In this document: in pieces, positions 37,210 through 46,978 of the stretch | How the letters are laid out: every line of letters starts with the position of its first letter | How positions within the stretch are numbered: position 1 is the stretch's first letter | From: Indolivaga capnocytophagoides DSM 22835 | Lineage (GTDB): Bacteria; Bacteroidota; Bacteroidia; Bacteroidales; Dysgonomonadaceae | Reading direction: 5' to 3' | Assembly (NCBI RefSeq): GCF_000426485.1 | Contig: NZ_AUFL01000010.1 | Location: forward strand, 124,001-188,000 | DNA length: 64,000 bases | Notes under the pieces: generated by a model | The model's database searches: none | Told to the model about the DNA's origin: nothing | Seen by the model: the letters and a program-made list of their open reading frames with translations, nothing else | Made by a program: the position numbers and the translations under genes

Positions 37210-37560
37210 ATGGATTCTTCTCTTTTTTTAGTTGTATTCATTACAGGTTTGACTTTAGTTTGTGCTGGTTTAGGAATGGCTATATTGCTGTCGCCTAAAT
37301 CTTTTAATGAACAAAAGGGTCAGGCTTATGAATGTGGTGTGCCAACCAAAGGCACTTCGTGGATGCAATTTCGTGTAGGATACTATCTGTATGCTATTCT
37401 TTATTTAATGTTTGATGTAGAAGCTATTTTCCTTTTTCCATGGGCAACAGTTGTCCGTAGTTTTGGAATAGCCGGGTTGTATAGCATTTTATTTTTCTTG
37501 TTTATATTAGGCTTAGGTTTAGCTTATGCCTGGAAGAAAGGAGTGTTGCAATGGAAGTAA
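37210..37560 (+). CDS. nuoA: NADH:quinone oxidoreductase (complex I) subunit A
   Basis: 116 residues from ATG 37210; a TTG at 37186 would add eight residues. Three helices; the conserved loop [43 protein letters not shown] is diagnostic (segments [10 protein letters not shown] and [11 protein letters not shown]). It is a membrane-arm subunit near the quinone site. First gene of the operon; its end overlaps nuoB by 10 bp. Confidence 0.94.
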   Translation: MDSSLFLVVFITGLTLVCAGLGMAILLSPKSFNEQKGQAYECGVPTKGTSWMQFRVGYYLYAILYLMFDVEAIFLFPWATVVRSFGIAGLYSILFFLFILGLGLAYAWKKGVLQWK

Positions 37561-38114
37561 AGAAAATATATATAAAAGGTATCCCTAATGAAGAATTCAG
37601 GGATAATGAATATCTCGAAAAATACGCAGAAGAACTCCGTGCAGGAGGTGTGCCGGTAGTAGTTGGTGCTTTGGATGATCTGATCAACTGGGGGCGTTCC
37701 AATTCTGTCTGGCCTTTGGCTTTTGCCACAAGCTGTTGCGGTATTGAATTTATGGCAGCGGCAGGAGCTCACTTCGATATTGCCCGTTTCGGAATGGAGG
37801 TAACACGTAATAGTCCGCGGCAAGCAGATACAATGGTTGTAGCAGGTACTATCGTTCATAAAATGGCTCCATTGTTGAAACGTGTCTATGATCAGATGGC
37901 TGAGCCTAAATATGTAGTCGCAATGGGTAGTTGTGCTATTTCAGGTGGTCCTTTTGTAGACTCATATCACGTGGTTAAGGGTGTTGACGAAATAATTCCT
38001 GTGGATGTTTATATTCCGGGTTGTCCGCCCCGCCCCGAATCTCTCTTCTATGGTCTTATGCAATTGCAGAGAAAGATTAAGCTCGAAAGATTCGTATTTA
38101 AAGTGAAAAAGTAA
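37551..38114 (+). CDS. nuoB: Complex I subunit B (cluster N2)
   Basis: 187 residues. Cysteines for the N2 [4Fe-4S] cluster are in [20 protein letters not shown] and PGCPPRPE, all present. It passes electrons to quinone at the junction with NuoD. Its TAA stop is fused to the palindrome AGGTCTAAGGCCT (38114-38126). A 109-nt spacer then leads to nuoCD. Confidence 0.96.
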   Translation: MEVKKIYIKGIPNEEFRDNEYLEKYAEELRAGGVPVVVGALDDLINWGRSNSVWPLAFATSCCGIEFMAAAGAHFDIARFGMEVTRNSPRQADTMVVAGTIVHKMAPLLKRVYDQMAEPKYVVAMGSCAISGGPFVDSYHVVKGVDEIIPVDVYIPGCPPRPESLFYGLMQLQRKIKLERFVFKVKK

Positions 38115-38126
38115 GGTCTAAGGCCT
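38114..38126. repeat. Palindrome after the nuoB stop
   Basis: AGGTCTAAGGCCT; its first A is the last base of the TAA stop. Confidence 0.65.
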
Positions 38127-38223
38127 GATGCAGTTTTGGTATATGTAAATCCAAGGCTGATTGTTCTGATAGTGGAATTTACTATTATATAAAAGCTCGA
38201 AGACCGATTCATATAAGCGATCA

Positions 38224-39855
38224 ATGGAAAATATCAAAAATATAATCTTAAAAGCAGTACCTGAGGCAATTATAGCTGATGATAAGCAGATCTTGACAGT
38301 AACTGTAGATAAAGACAGTTTACACCATTTGGCCAAGACGCTTCGTTATAATGCAGAGTTGCCTTTCGATTATTTAGCAATGCTTACAGGTGTAGACCGG
38401 GGCGAGACTCTTGGTGTAAATTACCTGCTTACTTCATCTAAAGACCTTACCAAGGAAGTAGTATTGGAAACTAGTACTGCGGATAGAGAAAAACCTCTTT
38501 TATATTCAGTTACAGATTTATGGGAAACAGCTCATTATAATGAGCGTGAAGTGTATGCTATGTTGGGTATCCGTTTTATAAACAATCCTGATATGCGTCG
38601 TTTCTTCCTGAATTCTGATTGGAGAGGATTTCCTTTGAGAAAAGATTATGATGCTGACCCTGTGTTGAATCCTGTTGATGTGGAAAGTAAGGAGATTGTT
38701 GATATTGCTCCCCGCATTGTGGAAACTCCTCAAGGTTTAAAAGAAGAAACTTCTGAAATATTCGAAAAAGATGACTATGTGATCAACGTAGGACCGCAGC
38801 ACCCGTCAACACACGGAGTAATGCATTTCCGTATGGCGTTGGATGGAGAGATAGTCAAAAAAATAGATGTCCATAGTGGTTATATCCATCGTGGAATAGA
38901 AAAACTAAGCGAAAAACTTACATATCCACAAATACTACACTTTACAGACCGTCTTGATTATTTATCGGCAAGTATCAACCGTCATACATTATGTATGTGT
39001 GTAGAGAAAGCCGCTCAAATAGAAATCCCGGAAAGAGCCCAATATATACGTACCATCATGGACGAACTTAACCGTATCGATTCGCACTTGATCGGTTGGG
39101 GAAGTATGTGTATGGACTTAGGGGCTACTACTGCATTTATATATGGTATACGTGAACGTGAACATATATTGCAGATTTTCGAAAAGACCTCGGGAGGTCG
39201 CCTTATTGTCAATTATAATGTGGTTGGTGGTGTGATGTTCGATATTTATAACGACTTCCAGAAAGATGTGAAGGCATTCGTTATATATATGAGAGAAAAA
39301 CTAGACGAATATCATCGCTTGTTTACAGGTAATGTAATCGCTATTGGTCGTATGGAAGGATTAGGTATCCTTTCGAAAGAGGATGCTATTACGTACGGTG
39401 TTACAGGGCCGGCCGGTCGAGGATCGGGCTTCTCTTGTGATGTGCGGAAATATCATCCTTACGCCCTTTACGATAAAGTCGAGTTTAAGGAAATTATCCG
39501 TTCCGAATGCGATGCGTATGCTCGTTACAAAAATCGTTTGGACGAGATAGAAGAGTCTTTGCATATTATCGAACAGTTGATCGATAATATACCGGACGGA
39601 GATTTCCAGGCAAAAACTAAGGCGATAATAAAACTTCCCGAAGGCGAATTCTATCAAAGAGCAGAAGCCGGACGTGGTGAATTTGGAGTCTTTATCGAAA
39701 GCCGTGGAGATAAATTTCCTTATCGTTTGAAATTCAGATCGCCGTCTATGGCTGCCGTTTCGGTAATGCCTCTCATCTGTAAAGGTGAGAAATTGTCTGA
39801 CTTTATCAGTATCGGTGGTTCTATGGACTATGTGATTCCCGATATCGACCGTTAA
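38224..39855 (+). CDS. nuoCD: Fused complex I subunits C and D
   Basis: 543 residues. Residues 1 to about 170 are NuoC (LFYSVTDLWETAHYNEREVYAMLGIRF-type segment; DWRGFPLRKDY). From about 180 the NuoD part begins, INVGPQHPSTHGVMHFRMALDG, followed by GYIHRGIEKLSEKLTY and a C-terminus ending SMDYVIPDIDR. The two form the quinone-binding connecting module with NuoB. The fusion is seen in many bacteria including Bacteroidota. The stop codon overlaps a palindrome (39855-39867). Confidence 0.95.
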   Translation: MENIKNIILKAVPEAIIADDKQILTVTVDKDSLHHLAKTLRYNAELPFDYLAMLTGVDRGETLGVNYLLTSSKDLTKEVVLETSTADREKPLLYSVTDLWETAHYNEREVYAMLGIRFINNPDMRRFFLNSDWRGFPLRKDYDADPVLNPVDVESKEIVDIAPRIVETPQGLKEETSEIFEKDDYVINVGPQHPSTHGVMHFRMALDGEIVKKIDVHSGYIHRGIEKLSEKLTYPQILHFTDRLDYLSASINRHTLCMCVEKAAQIEIPERAQYIRTIMDELNRIDSHLIGWGSMCMDLGATTAFIYGIREREHILQIFEKTSGGRLIVNYNVVGGVMFDIYNDFQKDVKAFVIYMREKLDEYHRLFTGNVIAIGRMEGLGILSKEDAITYGVTGPAGRGSGFSCDVRKYHPYALYDKVEFKEIIRSECDAYARYKNRLDEIEESLHIIEQLIDNIPDGDFQAKTKAIIKLPEGEFYQRAEAGRGEFGVFIESRGDKFPYRLKFRSPSMAAVSVMPLICKGEKLSDFISIGGSMDYVIPDIDR

Positions 39856-39867
39856 GGTTGCAGACCT
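39855..39867. repeat. Palindrome after the nuoCD stop
   Basis: AGGTTGCAGACCT directly fused to the TAA stop, followed by TTTTATTGCTTTGG, as after the palindrome at 62048. Confidence 0.65.
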
Positions 39868-39962
39868 TTTTATTGCTTTGGTGAAAAATAACCAAAGATA
39901 CTTGTGGCTTAAAAACAGATGTTTAAATTCTATCAGTTACTTATATTATCAATATAAAAAAT

Positions 39963-41081
39963 ATGTTGTTAGATATTTCAAGACCATTAGAGCTTTCGAA
40001 GTTAACGACTGCATTCGATACTTTCTTGAGCGACAATCTGCCCCATTGGGCTGTATTGACTATTGAGTTTGTACTTATTGGTGCAGCTTTATTGACAGCT
40101 TATGCGGTTCTAGCTTTGATTCTTATCTATGTAGAACGAAAAATTACCGCATTCTTTCAGGCTCGTTTAGGTCCAAACCGTGTTGGTAAATATGGTATGA
40201 TACAAAGTGTTGCCGATATGATAAAGATCCTGATCAAGGAGATTATCCATGTTGACAATGTTGATAAATTCTTGTTTTATACAGCTCCATTCTTTATGAT
40301 TGTCGCATCTATGCTGACTTTTGGAGCGATCCCTTTCGGAGAAGGCTTACAGGTAATCGATTTTAATATCGGTGTTTTTTATGTAGTGGCTGTATCTTCT
40401 CTAGGTATTATCGGAGTGCTTTTGGCCGGATGGTCAAGTAATAATAAATTCTCGATGATCGGGGCTATGCGAAGTGGAGCCCAGTTTATCAGTTACGAAC
40501 TTTCTGCAGGATTTGCATTAATGACTATGGTTGTTCTTTCGGGAACAATGCAATTTTCGACAATGATCGAAAGTCAGGCGTATTGCTGGAATATATTTAA
40601 CGGGCATATTGCTTCTGTGATTGCGTTTGTTATTTATCTGATTTCGGGTCATGCCGAAACTAACCGCGGGCCTTTTGACTTACCCGAAGCCGAGTCGGAA
40701 TTAACAGCCGGATACCATACCGAATATTCAGGCTTGCAGTTTGGATTCTTCTATTTGGCCGAATACCTGAATATGTTTATCGTTGCGGCTATTGCTACTA
40801 CTGTATTTCTTGGTGGATGGATGCCTTTGCAAATACAAGGTTGGGATGGATTTAATCAAGTGATGAATTATATTCCTTCATACGTATGGTTCTTTGGTAA
40901 AACAGGTATTCTGGTATTTATCAGTTTATGGGTGCGTTGGACATTCCCTCGTTTGCGTATCGACCAACTATTGACGCTCGAATGGAAGTATCTTCTTCCG
41001 ATCAATATGGTCAATATTCTGTTGATGGTAATTCTTGTGTTGGCAGGTCTGACATTAAAAGATATATTTAATATACTTTAA
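39963..41081 (+). CDS. nuoH: Complex I subunit H
   Basis: 372 residues with about eight to nine helices. The conserved loop [33 protein letters not shown] is visible in parts ([18 protein letters not shown]), as are [21 protein letters not shown] (acidic quinone-chamber loop, near 235) and [15 protein letters not shown]. It forms the quinone tunnel and couples it to the membrane arm. A repeat palindrome follows 3 nt after the stop. Confidence 0.95.
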   Translation: MLLDISRPLELSKLTTAFDTFLSDNLPHWAVLTIEFVLIGAALLTAYAVLALILIYVERKITAFFQARLGPNRVGKYGMIQSVADMIKILIKEIIHVDNVDKFLFYTAPFFMIVASMLTFGAIPFGEGLQVIDFNIGVFYVVAVSSLGIIGVLLAGWSSNNKFSMIGAMRSGAQFISYELSAGFALMTMVVLSGTMQFSTMIESQAYCWNIFNGHIASVIAFVIYLISGHAETNRGPFDLPEAESELTAGYHTEYSGLQFGFFYLAEYLNMFIVAAIATTVFLGGWMPLQIQGWDGFNQVMNYIPSYVWFFGKTGILVFISLWVRWTFPRLRIDQLLTLEWKYLLPINMVNILLMVILVLAGLTLKDIFNIL

Positions 41082-41084
41082 TTA

Positions 41085-41097
41085 AGGTCGCAGACCT
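41085..41097. repeat. Palindrome after the nuoH stop
   Basis: AGGTCGCAGACCT, 3 nt beyond the TAA. Confidence 0.65.
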
Positions 41098-41140
41098 TTT
41101 AATTAGCTAGTTACTAGTTGCGAAATTTAATTGAAAGAAA

Positions 41141-41782
41141 ATGAGTTCTGTTTCACAATATTTTAAAGGTTTATTCCAAGGGATCGGATCGCTGTTTACA
41201 GGGATGCGTGTTACATGGAAAGAACTATTCGCGAAAAAAGTAACCTCTCAGTATCCTGAGAACAGAGATACTTTGGTTATTTCGGATCGTTTTCGTTGCG
41301 AACTTGTTATGCCTCACGATGAAAATAATGAGCATAATTGCACCGCTTGCGGTATATGCCAGATGAATTGTCCGAATGGAACAATTGAGGTGCGCTCGCA
41401 GATGATTGTTACCGAAGACGGTAAGAAAAAGAAGATTCTGGACGAATATCACTATAATCTGGGTTTATGTACATTCTGTAATCTGTGTGTGCTGACTTGT
41501 CCGTCGGATGCTATTGTTTTCAGTAATAATTTCGAAGGGGCTATGTTTACTCGTAAAGGATTAGAGTTGAAATTGAATCATGCCGGTTCGAAGCTTAAAG
41601 AGAAAAAGAAACCGGAACCTAAACCTGTGGTTGAAAAACCTGCAGCAGCTCCTGCTCCACAACCGGTTGAAACTGTTGCTCCGGCTTCGCAGCCTGTTGT
41701 TGAAAAGAAAGAAGAAAATACCACTAATCAGGAGGTTGCACCTAAAACGGATGCTTCTGCTGATAATGTGACAAAAGAATAA
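41141..41782 (+). CDS. nuoI: Complex I subunit I with an unusual Pro/Ala/Glu-rich tail
   Basis: 213 residues; the family core is about 150. Two ferredoxin motifs, CTACGICQMNCPNGTIEV (about 67-84) and CTFCNLCVLTCPSDAIVF (about 110-127), bind clusters N6a and N6b. From about residue 153 to the end there is a low-complexity tail rich in Pro, Ala, Glu and Val (KPEPKPVVEKPAAAPAPQPV), likely disordered. NuoI wires electrons to NuoB; with NuoEFG missing, its input donor is not NADH through the usual route. The tail could hold a partner (inference). Confidence 0.93.
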   Translation: MSSVSQYFKGLFQGIGSLFTGMRVTWKELFAKKVTSQYPENRDTLVISDRFRCELVMPHDENNEHNCTACGICQMNCPNGTIEVRSQMIVTEDGKKKKILDEYHYNLGLCTFCNLCVLTCPSDAIVFSNNFEGAMFTRKGLELKLNHAGSKLKEKKKPEPKPVVEKPAAAPAPQPVETVAPASQPVVEKKEENTTNQEVAPKTDASADNVTKE

Positions 41783-41800
41783 AATACGGATAGATTAACT

Positions 41801-42301
41801 ATGGCACAGCTTATTATATTTTGCGTTTTAGCGGTAGTGATTGTCGGATGTTCTCTGATGGCTGTTACTTCACGTTTAATAATCAGATCGGCAACATACT
41901 TGCTATTTGTATTGCTTGCTACAGCAGGTTTATACCTGATGATGGATTACCAATTCCTTGCTGCGGTACAGGTTGCCGTATATGCCGGAGGTGTAATGGT
42001 ATTATTCATTTTTTCCATCTTATTGACTAACCATCCCGGACAGGATGTGAAATTTGAAAAACCCAAGCGGATACTTTTAGCCGGATTGGTTGCTCTTCTC
42101 GGTTTAGGTATCAGCGGTCATATAATATACTATAATGTGTCGAAGGTATATACATATATGGAATCGACTCTGGATATGACTCAACTGGGAACTACTATGA
42201 TGGGAACCAGCAAGTATCAATACCTGTTACCTTTTGAAGCTGTCAGCTTATTGCTTTTGGCTTGTATCATAGGAGGTATTATGATTGCCCGTAAACGATA
42301 A
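41801..42301 (+). CDS. nuoJ: Complex I subunit J
   Basis: 166 residues, five helices. FAMILY-type segment YLLFVLLATAGLYLMMDYQFLAAVQVAVYAGGVMVLF is seen in pieces (DYQFLAAVQVAVYAGG around 48-63, a NuoJ hallmark). Membrane-arm subunit flanking NuoK in the proton path. It lies 18 nt after nuoI with no repeat element between them. Confidence 0.93.
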   Translation: MAQLIIFCVLAVVIVGCSLMAVTSRLIIRSATYLLFVLLATAGLYLMMDYQFLAAVQVAVYAGGVMVLFIFSILLTNHPGQDVKFEKPKRILLAGLVALLGLGISGHIIYYNVSKVYTYMESTLDMTQLGTTMMGTSKYQYLLPFEAVSLLLLACIIGGIMIARKR

Positions 42302-42345
42302 CCGGAAGAAATAAAATCAGTAGAATAGCTTAATAATATAATAAT

Positions 42346-42684
42346 ATGAATCAATTTCTTGTAGAAACCTTTTCCATACCGATGGAAGCATATCTGGCTG
42401 TAAGTACGCTTATGTTCTTTATCGGGGTATATGGTTTTCTGTCTCGAAAAAATATGCTGATGGTATTGATGTCAATAGAATTGATGTTGAATGCAGCGGA
42501 TCTGAACTTCGTAATCTTTAACCGGTTTCTTTATCCGGGACAATTGGAAGGGCTTTTCTTCGCATTGTTTGCCATTGCTGTGGCCGCTGCCGAAACGGCT
42601 GTTGCTATCGCCATTATTATTACTATTTACCGCAATGTGAAGAGCGTGTATATAGATGAGAATATAACAACAATGAAACATTGA
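42346..42684 (+). CDS. nuoK: Complex I subunit K
   Basis: 112 residues, three helices. Conserved glutamates for proton transfer are in LMSIELMLNAADLNFV (about 43-58) and AVAAAETAVAIAIII (about 77-91). Antiporter-like small subunit. The stop TGA is fused to a degenerate palindrome (42684-42696, AGGTCATAGATCT). Confidence 0.94.
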   Translation: MNQFLVETFSIPMEAYLAVSTLMFFIGVYGFLSRKNMLMVLMSIELMLNAADLNFVIFNRFLYPGQLEGLFFALFAIAVAAAETAVAIAIIITIYRNVKSVYIDENITTMKH

Positions 42685-42696
42685 GGTCATAGATCT
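42684..42696. repeat. Degenerate palindrome after the nuoK stop
   Basis: AGGTCATAGATCT, its first base shared with the TGA stop. Confidence 0.5.
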
Positions 42697-42741
42697 TTTG
42701 TGAACAGACACTAAAAAAGAATACAAAAAAACGATATAGAT

Positions 42742-44679
42742 ATGCCTTATTCGTATACGTTACTGATAATTGTCCTGCCGGCCATTATGTTCCTTATTCT
42801 GGGACTGCTGGGGGGTAAAATGAAACCGATAGTTGCCGGAGTACTGGGTACTCTATCGCTGGCTGTTATGACAGTTTTGTCATATATGACCGGATATGAA
42901 TATTTCTTTAAGATCGGAAGAGGAGCTTCCGATGCTTTTGAAAGTGTAATGCCTTATCATTTCGAGTGGCTGAGATTTACCGAGCATCTGCATATTGATC
43001 TTGGTATTATGCTCGATCCGATATCCGTAATGATGCTTGTGGTTATTACAACTGTATCGTTGATGGTGCATATCTATAGTTTAGGCTATATGAAAGGCGA
43101 GAGAGGGTTTCAACGTTATTACTCGTTCCTGTCTTTATTTACCTTTTCGATGTTGGGGCTGGTTGTAGCTACTAACATTTTCCAAATGTATATATTCTGG
43201 GAACTTGTAGGGGTATCTTCATTCTCTCTTATCAGTTTCTACTATACTAAACCAAGTGCGGTTGCTGCTTCTAAGAAAGCCTTTATCGTGACCCGCTTTG
43301 CCGACTTGTTTTTCCTTATCGGTATCTTGGTTCTTTCATTCTATTCAAAAACTTTCGATTTTGCAACATTGACTTCTTTAGATGCTCCATTCTTAGGATC
43401 TGCTCTTGGAGCTTCGTTCTTAGGAATATCTGCATTATCATGGGCAATGATGTTTATCTTTATCGGAGGTGCCGGTAAATCGGCTATGATGCCGTTCCAT
43501 ATCTGGTTACCCGATGCGATGGAAGGTCCAACACCGGCGTCTGCTCTTATCCACGCTGCAACAATGGTTGTTGCCGGAGTATTTTTGGTTGCACGTCTAT
43601 TCCCTATATATGTATTCGGTACTCCCGAAGTACTGACAATAATCGGATACATTGGGGCGATAACTTCAGTCTATGCCGCGATTGTAGCTTGTGCGCAGAC
43701 TGATATAAAACGTGTTCTCGCGTTTTCTACCATATCGCAGATTGCTTATATGATAACCTCTCTTGGGGTTTCCTCTTACGGAGGCCACGATGGGTTGGGT
43801 TATATGGCATCTATGTTCCACTTGTTTACTCACGCATTCTTCAAAGCATTACTATTCTTAGGTGCAGGTGCTATTATCCATGCTGTTCATAGTAATGAGA
43901 TGGATGATATGGGTGGTCTTTGGAAAAAACTGCCGATTACACACATAACTTTCCTGATCGCTTGTTTGGCGATTGCCGGAATTTTCCCATTCTCGGGATT
44001 CTGGAGTAAAGATGAAATTTTAGCTGCGGCTTTCCACCATGATAAATTCTTGTTTGCATGTTTATTTATCGGTGCAGGTCTTACAGCATTCTATATGTTC
44101 CGTTTGTATTACAGAATATTCTGGAATGATACTCACAAGCATTATCATCACGAACCTCACGAAGCCGAAGCTTCAATGACTATTCCGTTGATCATATTGG
44201 GCGTGTTGTCTGTATTTTCCGGATTTGTTCCTTTCTCGGAATTAATTACTACTGACGGAAAACCTTTCGAAGCGCATTTGGTGATGCCAATAGCATTATC
44301 AAGTATTGCAGTTGCGATATTAGGTATTGGTATAGCTACTGTGATGTACTATAAGAAAACAAGCATACCGGATCGGTTTGTTTCAAAAGTCAACTGGTTA
44401 TATAAGGGTGCGAGCCATAGATTCTATTTCGATGAAATGTGGTTGTTTGTAACCCGTAAAATTATATTCAACGGAATATCTAAACCGATTGCTTGGTTTG
44501 ACCGCCATGTTGTTGATGCGTTTATGAATGCACTGGCATTTGTTACAAATAGTGCCTCTGATAAAATTAAAGGTTTCCAATCGGGACGTATTCAGCAATA
44601 TGCCCTTGCATATCTGATCGGAGCTTTGGTGTTTGTCGCCATATTTGCTTTCTGTCTGGTTTGTTATATTTGTCAATAA
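42742..44679 (+). CDS. nuoL: Complex I subunit L (proton-pumping antiporter-like)
   Basis: 645 residues with about 16 helices. The Proton_antipo_N part is followed by the core: FWELVGVSSFSLISFYYTKPSAV (Glu of TM5, about 152), the lysine region GGAGKSAMMPFHIWLPDAMEGPTPASALIHAATMV seen as KSAMMPFHIWLPDAMEGPTP, and a C-terminal lateral helix region ending at about residue 630. It pumps protons at the far end of the membrane arm. A palindrome sits 10 nt past the stop. Confidence 0.95.
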   Translation: MPYSYTLLIIVLPAIMFLILGLLGGKMKPIVAGVLGTLSLAVMTVLSYMTGYEYFFKIGRGASDAFESVMPYHFEWLRFTEHLHIDLGIMLDPISVMMLVVITTVSLMVHIYSLGYMKGERGFQRYYSFLSLFTFSMLGLVVATNIFQMYIFWELVGVSSFSLISFYYTKPSAVAASKKAFIVTRFADLFFLIGILVLSFYSKTFDFATLTSLDAPFLGSALGASFLGISALSWAMMFIFIGGAGKSAMMPFHIWLPDAMEGPTPASALIHAATMVVAGVFLVARLFPIYVFGTPEVLTIIGYIGAITSVYAAIVACAQTDIKRVLAFSTISQIAYMITSLGVSSYGGHDGLGYMASMFHLFTHAFFKALLFLGAGAIIHAVHSNEMDDMGGLWKKLPITHITFLIACLAIAGIFPFSGFWSKDEILAAAFHHDKFLFACLFIGAGLTAFYMFRLYYRIFWNDTHKHYHHEPHEAEASMTIPLIILGVLSVFSGFVPFSELITTDGKPFEAHLVMPIALSSIAVAILGIGIATVMYYKKTSIPDRFVSKVNWLYKGASHRFYFDEMWLFVTRKIIFNGISKPIAWFDRHVVDAFMNALAFVTNSASDKIKGFQSGRIQQYALAYLIGALVFVAIFAFCLVCYICQ

Positions 44680-44689
44680 GTTTAGCTTA

Positions 44690-44702
44690 AGGTCTCAGGC
44701 CT
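44690..44702. repeat. Palindrome after nuoL
   Basis: AGGTCTCAGGCCT; the following 50 nt (AAGCAACCGATAAGTATAA) weakly match the longer unit. Confidence 0.6.
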
Positions 44703-44791
44703 CTTTGTTATTAGTCAAGTAAAAAAGCAACCGATAAGTATAATTCGGATTGTCTAATTTAAATATCAGCTTTTGCTTAAATTGTAGAACA

Positions 44792-46261
44792 ATGAATATT
44801 CTTTCATTAATAGTATTGATACCCGTTTTGATGTTGATAGGATTTATTTTCTGTAGAAACATCAAACAAGTAAGAACAGTTGCGGTAATAGGAACGGCTG
44901 TCGGACTTGTATTGGCTGTAGCTCTTTTGTTTATGTTCTTTGCAGCAAGAGAGGCTGATCCAACAAGTGCAATGTTATTCAGATTTGATTATGCATGGTT
45001 CAAGCCGTTGAATATTTATTATTCGATAGGGGTCGATGGTATATCGGTGCTGATGATACTGCTTACTGCTATCATTATGCTTACCGGAACATTTGCTTCA
45101 TGGAATATGAATCCTCTTCCTAAAGATTTCTTTATGTGGCTTACGCTGCTGGCTGTAGGTGTATACGGATTCTTTATTTCGATAGATATGTTTACCATGT
45201 TCTTCTTCTACGAGATAGCCCTGATACCTATGTACCTGCTTATCGGTCTTTGGGGGACAGGTAGAAAAGAATATTCAGCGATGAAACTTACCCTGATGCT
45301 GATGGGTGGATCGGCTTTCCTCTTTGTGGGAATTCTTGGTATTTACTTCAATTCATCGGCTGATGGCAACTTGACATTTAATATCCTTGAGATAGCTAAA
45401 AATAATGCGATACCAGTTGCTGCACAACGTTGGATTTTCCCTATTACATTCTTAGGATTCGGTGTACTTGGTGCACTATTTCCTTTCCATACATGGTCTC
45501 CTGATGGTCACGCATCTGCACCTACTGCGGTTTCGATGCTTCATGCCGGAGTACTGATGAAATTGGGAGGATACGGCTGTTTACGTATTGCTATGCATTT
45601 ATTGCCTGAAGCAGCAAACGAAATGTCGTGGATCTTTTTGATATTGACAGGTATAAGTGTGGTTTACGGAGCTTTCGGTGCGATTGCTCAAACCGACTTG
45701 AAATATATAAACGCTTACTCATCGGTGAGCCACTGTGGACTGGTATTATTCGCTATTCTTATGATGAATAATACAGCGGTAACCGGAGCGGTAATGCAGA
45801 TGTTGTCTCACGGTTTGATGACCGCCCTTTTCTTTGCCCTGATCGGTATGATCTACGGACGGACACATACTCGTGATATTAGAGAGTTAGGAGGATTGAT
45901 GAAAATTATGCCTTTCCTTTCCGTTTGTTATGTATTGGCTGGGCTTGCTTCTCTGGGGCTTCCCGGATTGAGTGGTTTCGTTGCGGAGATGACTATTTTT
46001 GTAGGTTCCTTCCAACATACCGATATGTTCCACAGAGTATTGACTATAATGGCTTGTGCATCTATTGTGATCACTGCCGTATATATATTGAAGGTTGTCG
46101 GTAAGATTCTTTACGGACCTGTGATAAACGATCATCACCTGGAGCTTACAGATGCTGTTTGGTACGAAAAAGTTGCAGTTGTAGGATTGGTTCTTAGTGT
46201 GGCCGGGGTTGGTTTGTTCCCGGGCTGGATATCGAGTATGATTCATGCTTGTTTACATTAA
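44792..46261 (+). CDS. nuoM: Complex I subunit M (proton-pumping antiporter-like)
   Basis: 489 residues from ATG 44792; the frame extends to a TTG at 44750, but MNILSLIVLIPVLMLIG is the family-like start. Key parts: YYSIGVDGISVLMILLTA (about 75-92), FFFYEIALIPMYLLIG with the TM5 Glu, and FPFHTWSPDGHASAPTAVSMLHAGVLMK seen as PFHTWSPDGHASAPTAVSML. One of three antiporter-like pumps. The next gene, an unknown secreted protein, begins 44 nt later. Confidence 0.95.
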   Translation: MNILSLIVLIPVLMLIGFIFCRNIKQVRTVAVIGTAVGLVLAVALLFMFFAAREADPTSAMLFRFDYAWFKPLNIYYSIGVDGISVLMILLTAIIMLTGTFASWNMNPLPKDFFMWLTLLAVGVYGFFISIDMFTMFFFYEIALIPMYLLIGLWGTGRKEYSAMKLTLMLMGGSAFLFVGILGIYFNSSADGNLTFNILEIAKNNAIPVAAQRWIFPITFLGFGVLGALFPFHTWSPDGHASAPTAVSMLHAGVLMKLGGYGCLRIAMHLLPEAANEMSWIFLILTGISVVYGAFGAIAQTDLKYINAYSSVSHCGLVLFAILMMNNTAVTGAVMQMLSHGLMTALFFALIGMIYGRTHTRDIRELGGLMKIMPFLSVCYVLAGLASLGLPGLSGFVAEMTIFVGSFQHTDMFHRVLTIMACASIVITAVYILKVVGKILYGPVINDHHLELTDAVWYEKVAVVGLVLSVAGVGLFPGWISSMIHACLH

Positions 46262-46276
46262 AGGTTTTCGAGACTT
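46262..46276. repeat. Degenerate palindrome after the nuoM stop
   Basis: AGGTTTTCGAGACTT, immediately after the TAA. Confidence 0.5.
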
Positions 46277-46305
46277 TTAATTAACTTCGATAATCCGAGA
46301 AGTTT

Positions 46306-46884
46306 ATGAAAAAACTAAAATCGCTATTCCTTGGAACATTTTTAGCTATTGCTTCTTTTGTTTCCGCTCAAAGTTTTTCTTTGCCTGAGCTGATTGATCT
46401 GGCGGGAAAAGATCAGGATTACTTTAACGCGGCTGTTTCATCCAAAGGGTACAATTTCTGGGGAGAGTATGCCGGAGGGCTATCGACGAATTATGTTTAT
46501 TCGTATAATAACAACTCTAAGATTTCTTTTATTGTTCCAGACTTTGCTAGCGATATGAAGTTGGCTGCGTGGGAGTTTTATTCTCCTAGTATCTATGATA
46601 TGGTGAAGCGAGACTTGGTTAATGACCGTTATCGGTTGGTAACCAGAGAATCGAGATTGAAAGGTAAATACGAGTCTTTGTTTTATTCTAAACCGGGTAT
46701 TGATATTATCCTGACCGTTGATAAAACAGTTGGTCGATTCGGGTCTTATACCGTAGCGGTACGTCAAACTAATATGAATAAATACCAGACGGTTAATACT
46801 TTTTCTGATTCGAATATTTATGGCTATTCTAATGCCGCCGACAAAGACCGGTATGTTGATATGTCAAGATATCTTTATCGCTAG
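46306..46884 (+). CDS. Secreted protein of unknown function inside the nuo operon
   Basis: 192 residues. Clear signal peptide MKKLKSLFLGTFLAIASFVSAQ, then a mainly beta, Tyr- and Ser-rich domain (YNFWGEYAGGLSTNYVYSYN; YRLVTRESRLKGKYESLFYS; ILTVDKTVGRFGSYTVAVRQ). No membrane helix or cofactor motif. It lies between nuoM and nuoN on the same strand, with a degenerate AGGCCTT remnant in the 94-nt spacer before nuoN. Complex I subunits are cytoplasmic or inner-membrane, so a periplasmic product here is unexpected. I do not recognise the family. Confidence 0.85.
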   Translation: MKKLKSLFLGTFLAIASFVSAQSFSLPELIDLAGKDQDYFNAAVSSKGYNFWGEYAGGLSTNYVYSYNNNSKISFIVPDFASDMKLAAWEFYSPSIYDMVKRDLVNDRYRLVTRESRLKGKYESLFYSKPGIDIILTVDKTVGRFGSYTVAVRQTNMNKYQTVNTFSDSNIYGYSNAADKDRYVDMSRYLYR

Positions 46885-46978
46885 AGATTTGATTTATAAA
46901 TTAGAAAGTAAAATAGCTTTGGTTTGATCCAAAGAAAGATGGCTAAGGCCTTAAAGTTTAAAATATAGATTTGAAAAG

